From JBILCM01 sp044353165 (GTDB lineage: Bacteria > Bacillota > Bacilli > Paenibacillales > YIM-B00363): a DNA stretch of 64,000 nt. A program made the position numbers and the translations under genes. Positions 55,222 through 64,000 of the stretch are shown here, piece after piece (position 1 is the first letter of the stretch; the number at the start of each line of letters is the position of its first letter). Where the stretch lies: NCBI GenBank assembly GCA_044353165.1, contig JBILCM010000002.1, forward strand, positions 50,005 through 114,004, written 5' to 3'. Under the pieces are notes generated by a model. The model did not search any database and had not been told where the DNA came from. It saw only the letters and a program-made list of their open reading frames with translations.

Positions 55222-56045
55222 ATTTCTTGACCCTTGCCTTGACGTGATGTTTCTAATAAGACGGATTTCAACTCGGAAAGTTGCGTGTCAATGCGAGCAT
55301 CAATCGTGCCGAATGTTGTCCGCACTACACAGCCTCCCTCATCGACTGTGTGATCTGGGACAATCACTAACTCTCCTTGGGAATCAATTGACATTAAGAG
55401 CTCTTCTCTTGATTCTTTCAAAGTTGCGAAATTGGATGGTGACACGCACAATGTGATGACCCCTTTTTCACGACGTCGCTCCAAAATATTTTTGGCATAA
55501 CGCGTTGTCCAAGAGGGATCGATCGCGAGTTGCTCATTAATGATTTTACGAGCGATTGCAACACTTAGCTCTACCAGGAACGCCTCTGATTCCAGAATGA
55601 TAAGGTCTTTCTCTGAATAGGCGTCCTCAATCAATTGTTTAGCTTGAGAAATCATAGATTCATATTGCGCACGTACATCCATCGATGCTTGATTGATTCC
55701 TGCATTGTATCCTGATTCATATCCCAATCGAGATTGTTCTTCCGATACGTTCTGATCTTCTTTTCGGCGTTGATCCCACCATTCATCAATTTGTTTGGAA
55801 GCTTCCGAAATCATCCTTGAAGCTTCTTCTTTGGCGACACATATATGTTCATCAACCCATCGTTTTGCTTCTTGTAACTGGAGTTCGGCATCCTGCGAAT
55901 GACTTTCGTCGGTTTCAGAATCTTGGATAAAATCCTGAGAAGTTTCTTCCTCTTGGATGTAAGGACGGTATCCTGGCGGTTCAACTTTGCGGTTATGTCC
56001 TAACGGAACGTAACGATTCGATTTTATCAAATTAGACAACGACAT
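55218..56045 (-). CDS. fliH: Flagellar assembly protein FliH
   Basis: 275-residue regulator that inhibits and positions FliI. The N-terminal half is acidic and Gln/Glu-rich with helix-prone stretches (about 60-150); the C-terminal domain (about 155-270) resembles V-type ATPase subunit E. The frame extends 29 codons further into fliG, but GGAGG lies five bases before the ATG at 56045, giving MSLSNLIKSNRYVPL. Confidence 0.92.
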   Translation of the reverse strand: MSLSNLIKSNRYVPLGHNRKVEPPGYRPYIQEEETSQDFIQDSETDESHSQDAELQLQEAKRWVDEHICVAKEEASRMISEASKQIDEWWDQRRKEDQNVSEEQSRLGYESGYNAGINQASMDVRAQYESMISQAKQLIEDAYSEKDLIILESEAFLVELSVAIARKIINEQLAIDPSWTTRYAKNILERRREKGVITLCVSPSNFATLKESREELLMSIDSQGELVIVPDHTVDEGGCVVRTTFGTIDARIDTQLSELKSVLLETSRQGKGQEI

Positions 56046-57054
56046 CGTCCCCTCCACCACGAGCAACAATGATCTCTCCTGCTTCTTCCAAACGGCGAAC
56101 GATCGCAGCAATTCGGGTCTGCGCTTCTTCAACGTCTCTTAATCGAACAGGACCCATAAATTCCATTTCTTCTTTGAATGTTTCGACCATTCTTTTAGAC
56201 ATATTACGAAAGATGGAGTCCTTCACTTCTTCACTTGCCACTTTAAGAGCCAACTGGAGATCGTTATTCTCAATATCACGAATGATCCGTTGAATAGCCC
56301 GATTATCGAGGCTAATGATATCCTCGAATACAAACATACGCTTTTTGATTTCTTCAGCAAGTTCTGGATCTTGAATTTCAAGTGAATCCAGAATTGTTCG
56401 TTCGGTGCCGCGATCAACACCGTTAAGGATATTGACAATCGCTTCTACACCACCAGTTGAAGTAAAATCTTGTGTAAGAGTAGATGAAAGTTTCTGCTCA
56501 AGCACCCTTTCAACTTGTGAAATCACTTCAGGCGACGTGCTTTCCATCATGGCTATGCGCTTCGCTACATCGGCTTGTTTTTCTTGAGGAAGCGATGATA
56601 ATATTTTGGCTGCTTGCTCAGGCAATAAATACGTTAGCACCAGGGCGATCGTTTGGGCGTTCTCATTCTGGACGAAGTTGAGCACTTGCCCTGCGTCTGC
56701 TTTCCGCGCAAAATCAAACGGCCGAATTTGCAACGTAGAAGTGAGTCGATTAATTATATCCATCGCTTTGTTGTTGCCAAGTGCTTTTTCCAAAACATTC
56801 TTTGCGTATTCGATGCCACCTTGGACTAAAAAATCGTTCGCTACAGCCAATTCTTGAAACTCATTAAGAATGGCTTCTTTCTGTTCGTTGTCTACCTTGC
56901 GAACGTTCGCAATCTCTAATGTAAGTTGTTCAATCTCTTCTTCGCGCAAATGCTTAAACACATTAGAGGATACATCGGGCCCAAGTGAAATGAGCAAAAT
57001 AGCTGATTTTTGTCTTCCTGTCAAATTTGATCCTTGAAATCCTCTAAGTGACAT
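56032..57054 (-). CDS. fliG: Flagellar motor switch protein FliG
   Basis: 340-residue C-ring protein that contacts the stator. N domain (FliF-binding, 1-100), middle domain and C domain are in the usual order; the C-terminal torque helix includes LDNRAIQRIIRDIENNDLQL. The ATG at 57054 follows GAGGTGAGGTGA. It overlaps fliH by 14 bases. Confidence 0.97.
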   Translation of the reverse strand: MSLRGFQGSNLTGRQKSAILLISLGPDVSSNVFKHLREEEIEQLTLEIANVRKVDNEQKEAILNEFQELAVANDFLVQGGIEYAKNVLEKALGNNKAMDIINRLTSTLQIRPFDFARKADAGQVLNFVQNENAQTIALVLTYLLPEQAAKILSSLPQEKQADVAKRIAMMESTSPEVISQVERVLEQKLSSTLTQDFTSTGGVEAIVNILNGVDRGTERTILDSLEIQDPELAEEIKKRMFVFEDIISLDNRAIQRIIRDIENNDLQLALKVASEEVKDSIFRNMSKRMVETFKEEMEFMGPVRLRDVEEAQTRIAAIVRRLEEAGEIIVARGGGDDVVV

Positions 57055-57065
57055 TCACCTCACCT

Positions 57066-58655
57066 CTATTCCTCTGCCATCCATACTCGAAGCAGATTTG
57101 CAAAATCCTCAGGTTTTTGTTTTGCTAGCTGTTCTATTTGTATACGTATTTTGCCAAATTCCCCTAATTGCTCCATTTCGAAGGCTTCTGACACGGATTG
57201 AGGCACCATCTCAACGCCATCGTTTGCAGCCTGTTCCGAAGCTTTTCGGCGGCGTACCATGAACAATACAGCACCCACCAACAGAACCACAACCAAACCA
57301 CCAATAATTGAATAAAGCAACGTTTGATTGGAGGCGTTTGTATTCACATCGACTTCTGCGAAATTTCTCGCAATGACGGACACTTTCGTTGCAAGCAGTT
57401 CATCTGTTAAGGACTGACCATTATTTGCAAGGGATGATGCCACCACACTTCGCAACAGCGATTCCACTTGCTCAACTGTATTGGTGTCTAGCGAATTGGG
57501 ATCATTAGGATCCAAATTCAATCCGACTGAGATAGACAAATCTTGCACAACATAAGGACTCGAAATAATTTGATTGCGTATTCGATTAATTTCAAAGTTT
57601 TCTACTAGACTGTTTTTCTCTGATTCTGAGCTTCCCGTCGTTCCAGAAGTGGCAGGAAACCCAGGAATATCTGTAGTGCCCGTTCCCACAACGCCCCCAG
57701 GATCAGCATTCTCACTAGATTCGCTCTCCTCATTGGATTCACGTGAGATGACAATGCCAGATCCACTCTCTTCATTCACCGGAGTGACCAAATTTTGATC
57801 ACTTGTTTTCTGATCGAAATTCAACGTAGAAAAAACACTGACTATGACGTCGTCTTGCCCGATAAGAGGAGCTAGGAAAGACATTACGCTGCGTTGCAGA
57901 TCAATTTCGAATTGCTTCTTCACGCGCAGTTGCTGTTCAATCTGATTAGCGGCTCCCAAACCCGCACCCAACTTTGATGAAGGTAACAATTCACCGTTCT
58001 GATCAGATATTGTTATATTGTCCAGAGAGAGACTGGGAACACTCTTTGCTACTATGTTATATATCGTATCTATCTTTTTTTGATCCGGAGGATATCCCGG
58101 TCGAAACATCACGACCACTGATGCAGAAGCTTCCTGTCCACCGCGATCAGCATTAATGAATACGCTTTGTTTCGGCATTGTAATCAACACTTCAGAAGAG
58201 CTCACACCATTAATAGAGTTAATTAATCTTTGCACTTCGCCCGCCCGTGCATCAGCATTAATGACATCAAACTGGGAATCGGTCATGCTCCAACTATTCA
58301 TATTTTCACGAAAAATTTCGTAACCTATCGCCCCGTTTGCGACTAAACCTTGGGATGTAACATCAATTTTTACAGAGGACACCATCGTGCTTGGTACACC
58401 GATCGTCTGGCCATCCAAACTAAGTTTATAAGGTATACCATTATCCTCGAGATATGCTTTAACGTTCGCGGCATCGGTAGGATTTAAACTCGTGAATGCT
58501 TGGGAGTACTCTGTTTTAGAAAACTGAAATACAAGAATCGAGATCGTAGCGACGCTCAAAACGAATGTACCTATAAACAATATACGTTGCTTGTTTGAAA
58601 ATTGACCCCAAAATTTTTGAAAAAGTTCCCGATACCGGTTGAGCGTTTCGTTCAC
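57066..58655 (-). CDS. fliF: Flagellar MS-ring protein FliF
   Basis: 529-residue ring protein with two membrane helices (about 25-43 and 435-457). The ring-building domains include the YscJ-like part with LNPTDAANVKAYLEDNGIPY; the C-terminal tail binds FliG. The GTG at 58655 follows GAGGTGA. Length is close to the 536 residues of B. subtilis. Confidence 0.96.
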   Translation of the reverse strand: MNETLNRYRELFQKFWGQFSNKQRILFIGTFVLSVATISILVFQFSKTEYSQAFTSLNPTDAANVKAYLEDNGIPYKLSLDGQTIGVPSTMVSSVKIDVTSQGLVANGAIGYEIFRENMNSWSMTDSQFDVINADARAGEVQRLINSINGVSSSEVLITMPKQSVFINADRGGQEASASVVVMFRPGYPPDQKKIDTIYNIVAKSVPSLSLDNITISDQNGELLPSSKLGAGLGAANQIEQQLRVKKQFEIDLQRSVMSFLAPLIGQDDVIVSVFSTLNFDQKTSDQNLVTPVNEESGSGIVISRESNEESESSENADPGGVVGTGTTDIPGFPATSGTTGSSESEKNSLVENFEINRIRNQIISSPYVVQDLSISVGLNLDPNDPNSLDTNTVEQVESLLRSVVASSLANNGQSLTDELLATKVSVIARNFAEVDVNTNASNQTLLYSIIGGLVVVLLVGAVLFMVRRRKASEQAANDGVEMVPQSVSEAFEMEQLGEFGKIRIQIEQLAKQKPEDFANLLRVWMAEE

Positions 58656-58693
58656 AATGTCACCTCATGCCAGCCTGTCAATTGAGAAAAAAA

Positions 58694-59011
58694 TTATAAC
58701 TGCGTTCGCATTATTTCTTGGTAAGCTTCGATAACTTTGTTACGAACTTGAACTGTGAGCTGTAAACCAAGAGAGGCTTTCTCAGAAGCAATCATCAGCG
58801 AGTGAACATCCGTTAACTGACCGGTGACGAATTGTTGATTCAGTTCTCGAACTTGCTTTTCCTGTTGATCCAACGATTGAATGGCATTGCCCAACATATG
58901 GCTAAACGATTCAGCGACGTCATCTACAGAAGTTGTTTTTTTTACATCCGACATAGGTAAAACTACATTCGCTCTTGCAAGTTCATTGGCGCGAATTGCG
59001 GATATCTCCAT
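58694..59011 (-). CDS. fliE: Flagellar hook-basal body protein FliE
   Basis: 105-residue junction protein between MS ring and rod. The C-terminal TDVHSLMIASEKASLGLQLT and VRNKVIEAYQEIMR are the family signature. The ATG at 59011 has a GGGGGATG site. In normal place between flgC and fliF. Confidence 0.95.
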   Translation of the reverse strand: MEISAIRANELARANVVLPMSDVKKTTSVDDVAESFSHMLGNAIQSLDQQEKQVRELNQQFVTGQLTDVHSLMIASEKASLGLQLTVQVRNKVIEAYQEIMRTQL

Positions 59012-59031
59012 TAATTAGCATCCCCCATCCG

Positions 59032-59484
59032 TTATTGTCTACCAATCTCTAAAGCTTTCATGATCAGCGCTTTTGATGCATTGAGTGCTGTTACATTAGC
59101 TTCATATGCTCTTGTAGCTGAAATCATATCTACCATTTCTTTTAGAATATCTACATTAGGCATTGACACAAAACCATTGGCATCAGCATCGGGGTGTGTT
59201 GGATTATATACCTGCTTGAAAGGACTCGAATCTTCCACGATCTTGGTCGCTTTCACGCCCTCACCTGTTTTATTATGCATTGTCCCACGTAATGTATCAG
59301 CGAATGAAGCTTGTCCCTTGGGTTCCATGACAACGAGTTTGCGTGTGTATGGGGTCCATTGGCCATTGACCAGCCGACCTCGCGTTGTTTCTGCATTGGC
59401 AATATTCGAAGAAATAACATCCATTCGCAAACGCTGTGCCGTCAACGCTGAAGAACTAATATCTAAACCATTCATTAATCGCAT
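59032..59484 (-). CDS. flgC: Flagellar proximal rod protein FlgC
   Basis: 150-residue rod protein. N-terminal LDISSSALTAQRLRMDVISS with NIANAETTRG and C-terminal MVDMISATRAYEANVTALNA are the axial motifs. The ATG at 59484 follows GGAGG at seven bases. It is the first gene of the flagellar operon here: the flgB gene that normally precedes it is not found in the 244 bases up to codY. Confidence 0.95.
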   Translation of the reverse strand: MRLMNGLDISSSALTAQRLRMDVISSNIANAETTRGRLVNGQWTPYTRKLVVMEPKGQASFADTLRGTMHNKTGEGVKATKIVEDSSPFKQVYNPTHPDADANGFVSMPNVDILKEMVDMISATRAYEANVTALNASKALIMKALEIGRQ

Positions 59485-59615
59485 GCCCTCGCCTCCATTG
59501 CTGTTATTACTAAGACTTCTTCACAAATCGGATTGTGGAACGACAAAATAGACATTAGCGTAGCTACAGATATATATTCAACGCCTTCTAAACATTTTCC
59601 TTCTTTATTCGACAT

Positions 59616-59644
59616 TTTATATCAAGAAAAGTTGCGATTTTAAC
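59616..59644 (-). promoter_or_regulatory. Possible promoter of the flagellar operon
   Basis: TATAAA (59616-59621) preceded by TGA on the minus strand, an extended -10, with a poor -35 (GTTAAA) at 17 bases. It lies after the codY terminator and 125 bases or so before flgC. I see no good sigma-D box (TAAA, 15 bases, GCCGATAT) here. Confidence 0.45.
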
Positions 59645-59675
59645 CATTTTTTTAAAATAAATGCCTTTACTGCAC

Positions 59676-59705
59676 AAAAAAACCTAGCATAATATTTTAT
59701 GTAGG
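59676..59705 (-). terminator. Intrinsic terminator after codY
   Basis: CCTACATAA/TTATGCTAGG stem with one bulged base and a four-base loop, followed on the minus strand by seven T residues (59676-59682). It begins about 24 bases after the codY stop and separates codY from the flagellar genes. Confidence 0.75.
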
Positions 59706-59728
59706 CGTTGAAAGAATGAAAAATGTTT

Positions 59729-60511
59729 TTATGATCTTCGATAATCTGTTATTTTATCCATCAATTGATTGTTCAAAATTTTGATGTAAGTCCCTTTCAT
59801 TCCAAGGGAACGCGCTTCAATGACCCCTGCGCTTTCAAGTTTTCGTAAAGCGTTAACGATGACTGAACGCGTGATACCCGCCCGCTCAGCAACTTTACTA
59901 GCCACCAACAAACCTTCTTTGCTACCCAGCTCATCAAAGATGTGTTCGACTGCCTCCAACTCACTAAAGCTTAATGACCCTACAGCCACTTGCACAGCCG
60001 TTCGACTGCGTGCTTCCTGTTCAATTTCTTCTGATCTCTCGCGCAAAATCTCCATGCCTACAATTGTAGACCCGTATTCTGCGAGTATAAGGTCGTTGTC
60101 TTCAAAAGGCTGATCTTCTTTTGTTATTAAGAGAGTGCCGATTCGATTTCCTGCCCCAAGAATCGGCACGAGTGTAACGTAACGATTATCAAGCATAGAT
60201 TGGATGTGTTCAATTCGATGAATAAACGGATTCGAAAAGTCCATATTCGATACCGTCTCATCGATCCCTAGCAATAAATGATTGAAATCCGATGGGAAAC
60301 GCAACGATGATACGGCAATTCGCCCAAAATCAGAATACATCTCCTCATCCAACAAACCATAGCCCAATATTTTTCCTTTTCGACTGACAACAAAAATATT
60401 GGCCTGAATGGTTTCACTTAAGACGACGGCTATCTCCATAAAATTAACGGATGTGCCTGCCGCCTTTTGTAACAACTTATTTAATTGTCTTGTTTTGGAT
60501 AACAAAGTCAT
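59729..60511 (-). CDS. codY: GTP-sensing global repressor CodY
   Basis: 260-residue regulator of nutrient-limitation genes. The GAF domain (about 1-150) binds branched-chain amino acids; the C-terminal winged helix includes VASKVAERAGITRSVIVNAL and SLGMKGTYIKIL. The ATG at 60511 gives the family start MTLLSKTRQLNKLL; a GTG at 60523 adds four residues and has AGAGG too close. It is the last gene of the xerC-hslVU-codY unit, as in B. subtilis. Confidence 0.97.
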   Translation of the reverse strand: MTLLSKTRQLNKLLQKAAGTSVNFMEIAVVLSETIQANIFVVSRKGKILGYGLLDEEMYSDFGRIAVSSLRFPSDFNHLLLGIDETVSNMDFSNPFIHRIEHIQSMLDNRYVTLVPILGAGNRIGTLLITKEDQPFEDNDLILAEYGSTIVGMEILRERSEEIEQEARSRTAVQVAVGSLSFSELEAVEHIFDELGSKEGLLVASKVAERAGITRSVIVNALRKLESAGVIEARSLGMKGTYIKILNNQLMDKITDYRRS

Positions 60512-60537
60512 GACAACAAACACTTACCTCTCACGTC

Positions 60538-61947
60538 TTATAATATGTATTGACTCAAGTCACGATTTTTCACAATATCCCCTAATTTGCCGCGCACATA
60601 CTCTGGGGTGATGGCGATATGCTCCAATGTGATCTCAGGTGCCTCAAATGAGAGATCTTCTAAAAGTTTCTCCAAAATGGTGTGAAGCCGTCGCGCACCT
60701 ATGTTTTCAGTATTTTGGTTCACTTCCGCCGCAATCCGTGCGATTTCTGCAATGGATTCGTCCGTAAATTCTACTTCTATCCCTTCCGTTTGTAACAATG
60801 CCGTATATTGTTTCGTCAATGCATTCTTCGGTTCTCTCAGGATGAGTTCGAAATCGTTCTGGGTTAATGAATTTAATTCAACACGAATCGGAAATCGACC
60901 TTGCAATTCAGGTATCAAGTCGGATGGCTTCGCTATGTGAAACGCGCCTGCAGCTATGAAGAGAACATAATCCGTCTTCACGGGTCCATATTTTGTCATA
61001 ATTGTAGAACCCTCTACGATGGGTAAAATGTCACGTTGGACCCCTTCGCGAGATACGTCAGGGCCATTCCCCCTTGAAGAACTGGCGATCTTATCAATCT
61101 CGTCGATAAAAATAATTCCTGTTTGTTCAGCTCGCCGAATTGATTCTTGCGTAACATCATCCATGTCGATTAACTTCTGTGCTTCTTCTTGGATAAGTAC
61201 TTTCCGCGCTTCTTTCACGGTCAATCTTCGACGTTTGTTTCGCTTAGGAAGCATATTCCCTAACATTTCTTGAAAATTCATACCCATTTGTTCTTGACCC
61301 GCTTGCCCAGCCAACATCTCGAACATATTAGGGCCTTGCTCTTCCACTTCAATCTCTATAGTCTCTTCTTCCATTAGACCTGCGGCTAATCTTCGGCGAA
61401 TCGCTTCCCTTCTTTCCAATATAGTCGCGTCTTGTTCAGTCGATTGCTGTTGAGTTTGAGCTGTATTCGAACCAAATAACATCTCGAGTGGGTTTTTTGG
61501 AGATTTCTCGCGTTGTGCAGATGGGACAAGAATTGAAACAATGCGCCCATTCGCCAAAACTTCTGCTTGGTCTTTCACTTGTTCGAACCGTTCTGCTTTC
61601 ACCATGCGGATCGCAGTCTCAACCAAATCCCTGACCATAGATTCTACGTCACGCCCAACATAACCAATTTCCGTAAATTTTGTGGCTTCGACCTTGACGA
61701 ACGGAGCATTCACCAATTTAGCGAGTCGGCGGGCAATTTCTGTTTTCCCAACGCCAGTCGGTCCAATCATAAGCAAATTTTTAGGTGTGATTTCGTCACG
61801 AACGTTCTCTATCAATTGGCTTCTTCGGTAGCGATTACGCAATGCCACTGCCATTGAACGTTTGGCATTCTTCTGTCCAATTATGTATTTGTCAAGCTCA
61901 GCGACAATTTGTCTGGGGGTGATCGCATTCGTGGATGGAGAATCCAT
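60538..61947 (-). CDS. hslU: ATP-dependent protease ATPase subunit HslU (ClpY)
   Basis: 469-residue AAA+ unfoldase that feeds HslV. Walker [11 protein letters not shown] (61-70), Walker [12 protein letters not shown], and sensor regions are present; the variable I domain (about 110-240) is Gln/Glu-rich. The ATG at 61947 follows GGAGGG, three bases after hslV. Ends in the family C-terminal hydrophobic tail (SQYIL). Confidence 0.97.
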   Translation of the reverse strand: MDSPSTNAITPRQIVAELDKYIIGQKNAKRSMAVALRNRYRRSQLIENVRDEITPKNLLMIGPTGVGKTEIARRLAKLVNAPFVKVEATKFTEIGYVGRDVESMVRDLVETAIRMVKAERFEQVKDQAEVLANGRIVSILVPSAQREKSPKNPLEMLFGSNTAQTQQQSTEQDATILERREAIRRRLAAGLMEEETIEIEVEEQGPNMFEMLAGQAGQEQMGMNFQEMLGNMLPKRNKRRRLTVKEARKVLIQEEAQKLIDMDDVTQESIRRAEQTGIIFIDEIDKIASSSRGNGPDVSREGVQRDILPIVEGSTIMTKYGPVKTDYVLFIAAGAFHIAKPSDLIPELQGRFPIRVELNSLTQNDFELILREPKNALTKQYTALLQTEGIEVEFTDESIAEIARIAAEVNQNTENIGARRLHTILEKLLEDLSFEAPEITLEHIAITPEYVRGKLGDIVKNRDLSQYIL

Positions 61948-61950
61948 TGT

Positions 61951-62502
61951 TTAACCCTCCAATTCTTCTACAATGATATTGTCATTCGTGTAAACACAAA
62001 TCTCAGCAGCCATCTGCATCGCAGCACGAGCAATTTCTTTTGCTTCCATATGATGGCCTGCATAGCGCGTTAATGCGCGCCCTGCTGCTAAAGCATAACT
62101 TCCACCAGAGCCGATCGCAAGGATGCCGTCATCAGGCTCAATAATTTCTCCATTGCCTGAAATCAACAACAGATAATGGGTATCCATTACGATCATCATC
62201 GCTTCAAGTCGGCGCAATACACGATCGGACCGCCAATCTTTGGCAAGTTCGACAGCAGCTCGCTGTAGATTACCGCCGTGCTCTTCAAGTTTGCCTTCAA
62301 ACTTTTCGAATAATGTAATCGCATCAGCCACTGAGCCTGCAAAACCCGCAATCACTTTCCCTCGATATAGTCGTCGAACTTTCTTAGCCCCGTGTTTCAT
62401 GACCATCGCATTGCCGAAGGTAACCTGACCATCGCCTGCTACTGCACCTTTCCCTTGATGCCTAACGGCAAAAATTGTGGTTGCGTGAAAAGTGGATTGC
62501 AT
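61951..62502 (-). CDS. hslV: ATP-dependent protease subunit HslV (ClpQ)
   Basis: 183-residue proteasome-like peptidase. The core [20 protein letters not shown] and [19 protein letters not shown] are clear. As in B. subtilis ClpQ there is an N-terminal extension before the TTI threonine: [11 protein letters not shown] here, against MSSFHATTIF there. The ATG at 62502 has AAGGAGG at seven bases; an ATG directly upstream is closer. Whether the nucleophile is an N-terminal Ser or the Thr of TTI is open, since the residue after Met is Gln. Confidence 0.95.
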   Translation of the reverse strand: MQSTFHATTIFAVRHQGKGAVAGDGQVTFGNAMVMKHGAKKVRRLYRGKVIAGFAGSVADAITLFEKFEGKLEEHGGNLQRAAVELAKDWRSDRVLRRLEAMMIVMDTHYLLLISGNGEIIEPDDGILAIGSGGSYALAAGRALTRYAGHHMEAKEIARAAMQMAAEICVYTNDNIIVEELEG

Positions 62503-62526
62503 CATGTTGCCTCCTTCATGAACTGT

Positions 62527-63426
62527 TTATGCTCTTGGATGCGCTCGATTATAAATAGATTGCAAATGATCCTTAGTCACGTGCGTGTAAATTTGAGTCG
62601 TTGAGAGATTGGCATGCCCCAATAGTTCTTGCAAGACACGCAAATCCGCACCAGCCTCCAACAAATGCGTAGCAAATGAATGCCGCAACGTGTGTGGGCT
62701 TATTTTGTTAACATCTGCTAGTTGTGCTACATATTTATCAAGAATACGGCGAACACTTCGATCCGTAAGCCTTGTTCCTTTCCGATTTAAAAACAAAGCC
62801 TCGCAAGTTGAATACGCCCCGCGTAGCAATGTCTTCCTGCCTTCTTGCAAGTAAACCTTCAAGCTATCTAACGCATGCTCTCCTACGGGCAGCCATCGTT
62901 CTTTCTCTCCCTTGCCTTGCACCAATACCATTGCTGCATCAAATTGCACAGCGTCTTCATCCAGTGTCACCAATTCACTTATCCGCATCCCGCAACCATA
63001 AAGCAATTCAAACATCGCACGGTCTCTTTGTCCTTGCGGAGTTTGAATATTCGGTTGCTCAAGCAAACGAAATGTTTGTTCTACATACAAAAATGTAGGT
63101 AATGTTCGCTCCAACTTAGGACTTCTTAACAGCAACAGCGGGTTTTGAGTAATCGTTCCTTCTTTGTGAAGAAATTGAAAAAACGATCTAAGCGCTGATA
63201 ATTTCCGAGCGATGGACCGCTTCGCCAAGTGCCTTGCATTCAGTTGTGCTAGAAAGGATCGCACCGTAAGATGGGTAACGGTCTCGTAATCGAATATTTT
63301 TTGTTGCTTCAAAAAAAGTTCGAACTGTGAAATATCTGAAGCATAATTACGAATCGTGAGCGGCGATGCGCTATCCTCTAATTCCATTCTCAACAAGAAT
63401 CGTTCAATTTGAGGAGTTGATTCCAT
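62527..63426 (-). CDS. xerC: Tyrosine recombinase XerC (CodV)
   Basis: 299-residue site-specific recombinase that resolves chromosome dimers with XerD. Catalytic residues are complete: R148 in GMRISELV, K172 in QGKGEKER, H245 and R248 in HTLRHSF, H271 in LLGHANLS and Y280 in TTQIYTHV. The frame extends 67 codons upstream over non-coding sequence into trmFO; the ATG at 63426, with GGGGG seven bases upstream, fits the family. First visible gene after trmFO. Confidence 0.95.
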   Translation of the reverse strand: MESTPQIERFLLRMELEDSASPLTIRNYASDISQFELFLKQQKIFDYETVTHLTVRSFLAQLNARHLAKRSIARKLSALRSFFQFLHKEGTITQNPLLLLRSPKLERTLPTFLYVEQTFRLLEQPNIQTPQGQRDRAMFELLYGCGMRISELVTLDEDAVQFDAAMVLVQGKGEKERWLPVGEHALDSLKVYLQEGRKTLLRGAYSTCEALFLNRKGTRLTDRSVRRILDKYVAQLADVNKISPHTLRHSFATHLLEAGADLRVLQELLGHANLSTTQIYTHVTKDHLQSIYNRAHPRA

Positions 63427-63484
63427 CACCATACCCCCGAATGAAAAAAATGATGTTATGTCACAAGTCATCGTATCACAGCGT

Positions 63485-64000
63485 TTATTTAGATGACAAG
63501 GTTCGCTCGTGAAGGCCAATGGAAATGCGACGAACGTGTTCCAAAGCACGCAGTGCAATGGATTCATTGCGCTCCTTCTTGTTACGGATACTTTCATCAA
63601 GAGGTGGGAACAACCCGAAGTTGGCATTCATCGGTTGAAAATGTCTGAAATCTGCAGTTGTAATGTAATTGGCCATGCTGCCCAGCGCCGTTTCTGCGGG
63701 GAAAACTAGCGGTTCACGATCCATTGCCACAAGAGCCGCGTTCAGTCCTGCGATGAGGCCGGATGCCGCGGATTCAACATATCCTTCAACTCCAGTCATT
63801 TGACCTGCGAAAAACAATTGTCGACGCTCATGGTGTTGATACGTAGGTTTTAACAATTTTGGTGAGTTGATGAAGGTATTCCGATGCATTACTCCAAAAC
63901 GGACAAACTCAGCATGTTCAAGACCAGGAATCATCGAAAATACCCGCTTCTGCTCTCCCCACTTCAGATGGGTTTGAAATCCTACCATGTTAAACAAAGT
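63485..64000 (-). CDS. trmFO: tRNA (uracil-54-C5)-methyltransferase TrmFO, N-terminus outside window
   Basis: C-terminal 171 residues of the folate- and FAD-dependent enzyme that forms ribothymidine at position 54 of t[22 protein letters not shown] and [17 protein letters not shown] are typical, as is [19 protein letters not shown]. The N-terminal FAD-binding part lies beyond base 64000. The trmFO-xerC-hslV order matches B. subtilis. Confidence 0.95.
   Translation of the reverse strand, partial: TLFNMVGFQTHLKWGEQKRVFSMIPGLEHAEFVRFGVMHRNTFINSPKLLKPTYQHHERRQLFFAGQMTGVEGYVESAASGLIAGLNAALVAMDREPLVFPAETALGSMANYITTADFRHFQPMNANFGLFPPLDESIRNKKERNESIALRALEHVRRISIGLHERTLSSK

Noticed and set aside
59475..59615. 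46-codon open frame before flgC, first considered as a flgB remnant
   Set aside because: No FlgB motif, no ribosome site, overlaps the flgC start, and its ATG lies at the predicted -10 box of the flagellar promoter.
63427..63627. 67-codon upstream extension of xerC
   Set aside because: It overlaps the trmFO 3' end, has no ribosome site at its start, and the ATG at 63426 gives the normal XerC length.

Overview
The window is an uninterrupted stretch of core chromosome from an endospore-forming, flagellated member of the Bacilli. PolC, RNase J, CodY, HslVU (ClpYQ) with XerC, and the two dipicolinate synthase subunits DpaA/DpaB together point to that group. The gene order follows the Bacillus subtilis block trmFO-codV-clpQY-codY-fla/che-rpsB-...-polC-nusA-infB-...-pnp-...-dpaAB-asd-dapA-rnjB-tepA. 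Several details fit an Alicyclobacillaceae- or Paenibacillaceae-like lineage better than Bacillus itself: a short EF-Ts, an archaeal/eukaryotic-type ProS, dut next to mlpA, and a FapA gene after sigD. That placement is an inference; no marker here fixes the genus. All 66 protein genes recognised lie on the minus strand, so transcription runs from high to low coordinates. No tRNA, rRNA, insertion sequence, prophage, CRISPR array or toxin-antitoxin pair was seen, and no gene-free gap exceeds 300 bases (the longest is 244).

Layout in order of transcription. (a) 64000-59729: trmFO (cut by the window edge), xerC, hslV, hslU and codY, closed by a terminator. (b) 59484-38648: the flagellar basal body, hook and export operon flgC-fliEFGHIJ-motE-like-fliK-flgD-(flg operon protein)-flgE-flbD-fliL-fliM-fliY-fliOPQR-flhBAFG. 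(c) 38579-34518: a small membrane protein, sigD, FapA, and three small genes including a SwrB-like and a YceG/MltG-like membrane protein. (d) 34341-25822: rpsB, tsf, pyrH, frr, uppS, cdsA, dxr, rseP and proS. (e) 25805-11387: polC and murI, then rimP-nusA-ylxR-ylxQ-infB-rbfA-nrnA-truB-ribF, then rpsO behind its own promoter. (f) 11200-6248: pnp, a YlxY-type deacetylase homologue, mlpA and dut. (g) 6129-1: dpaAB-asd-dapA, rnjB, and the start of a ClpP-like protease (tepA).

The genes form a few functional groups. One builds and drives the flagellum. One makes translation and transcription factors. One makes envelope lipid precursors (uppS, cdsA, dxr, with rseP). One converts aspartate semialdehyde through DapA to dihydrodipicolinate and then, via DpaAB, to the spore-core compound dipicolinate.

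I found no wholly new system. The most informative deviations are these: flgB is missing from its usual place before flgC; the che genes are missing from the flagellar cluster although FliM and FliY keep CheY-binding-type N-termini and FliY keeps one CheC-type phosphatase site; the MotE-like protein has two MgtE_N-like repeats; IF-2 carries a long RPxGDRP tandem array; proS is archaeal-type in the normal proS slot; a weak-terminator hairpin lies in the rimP-nusA leader; and close matches to sigma-G and sigma-K promoters precede tepA and dpaA.
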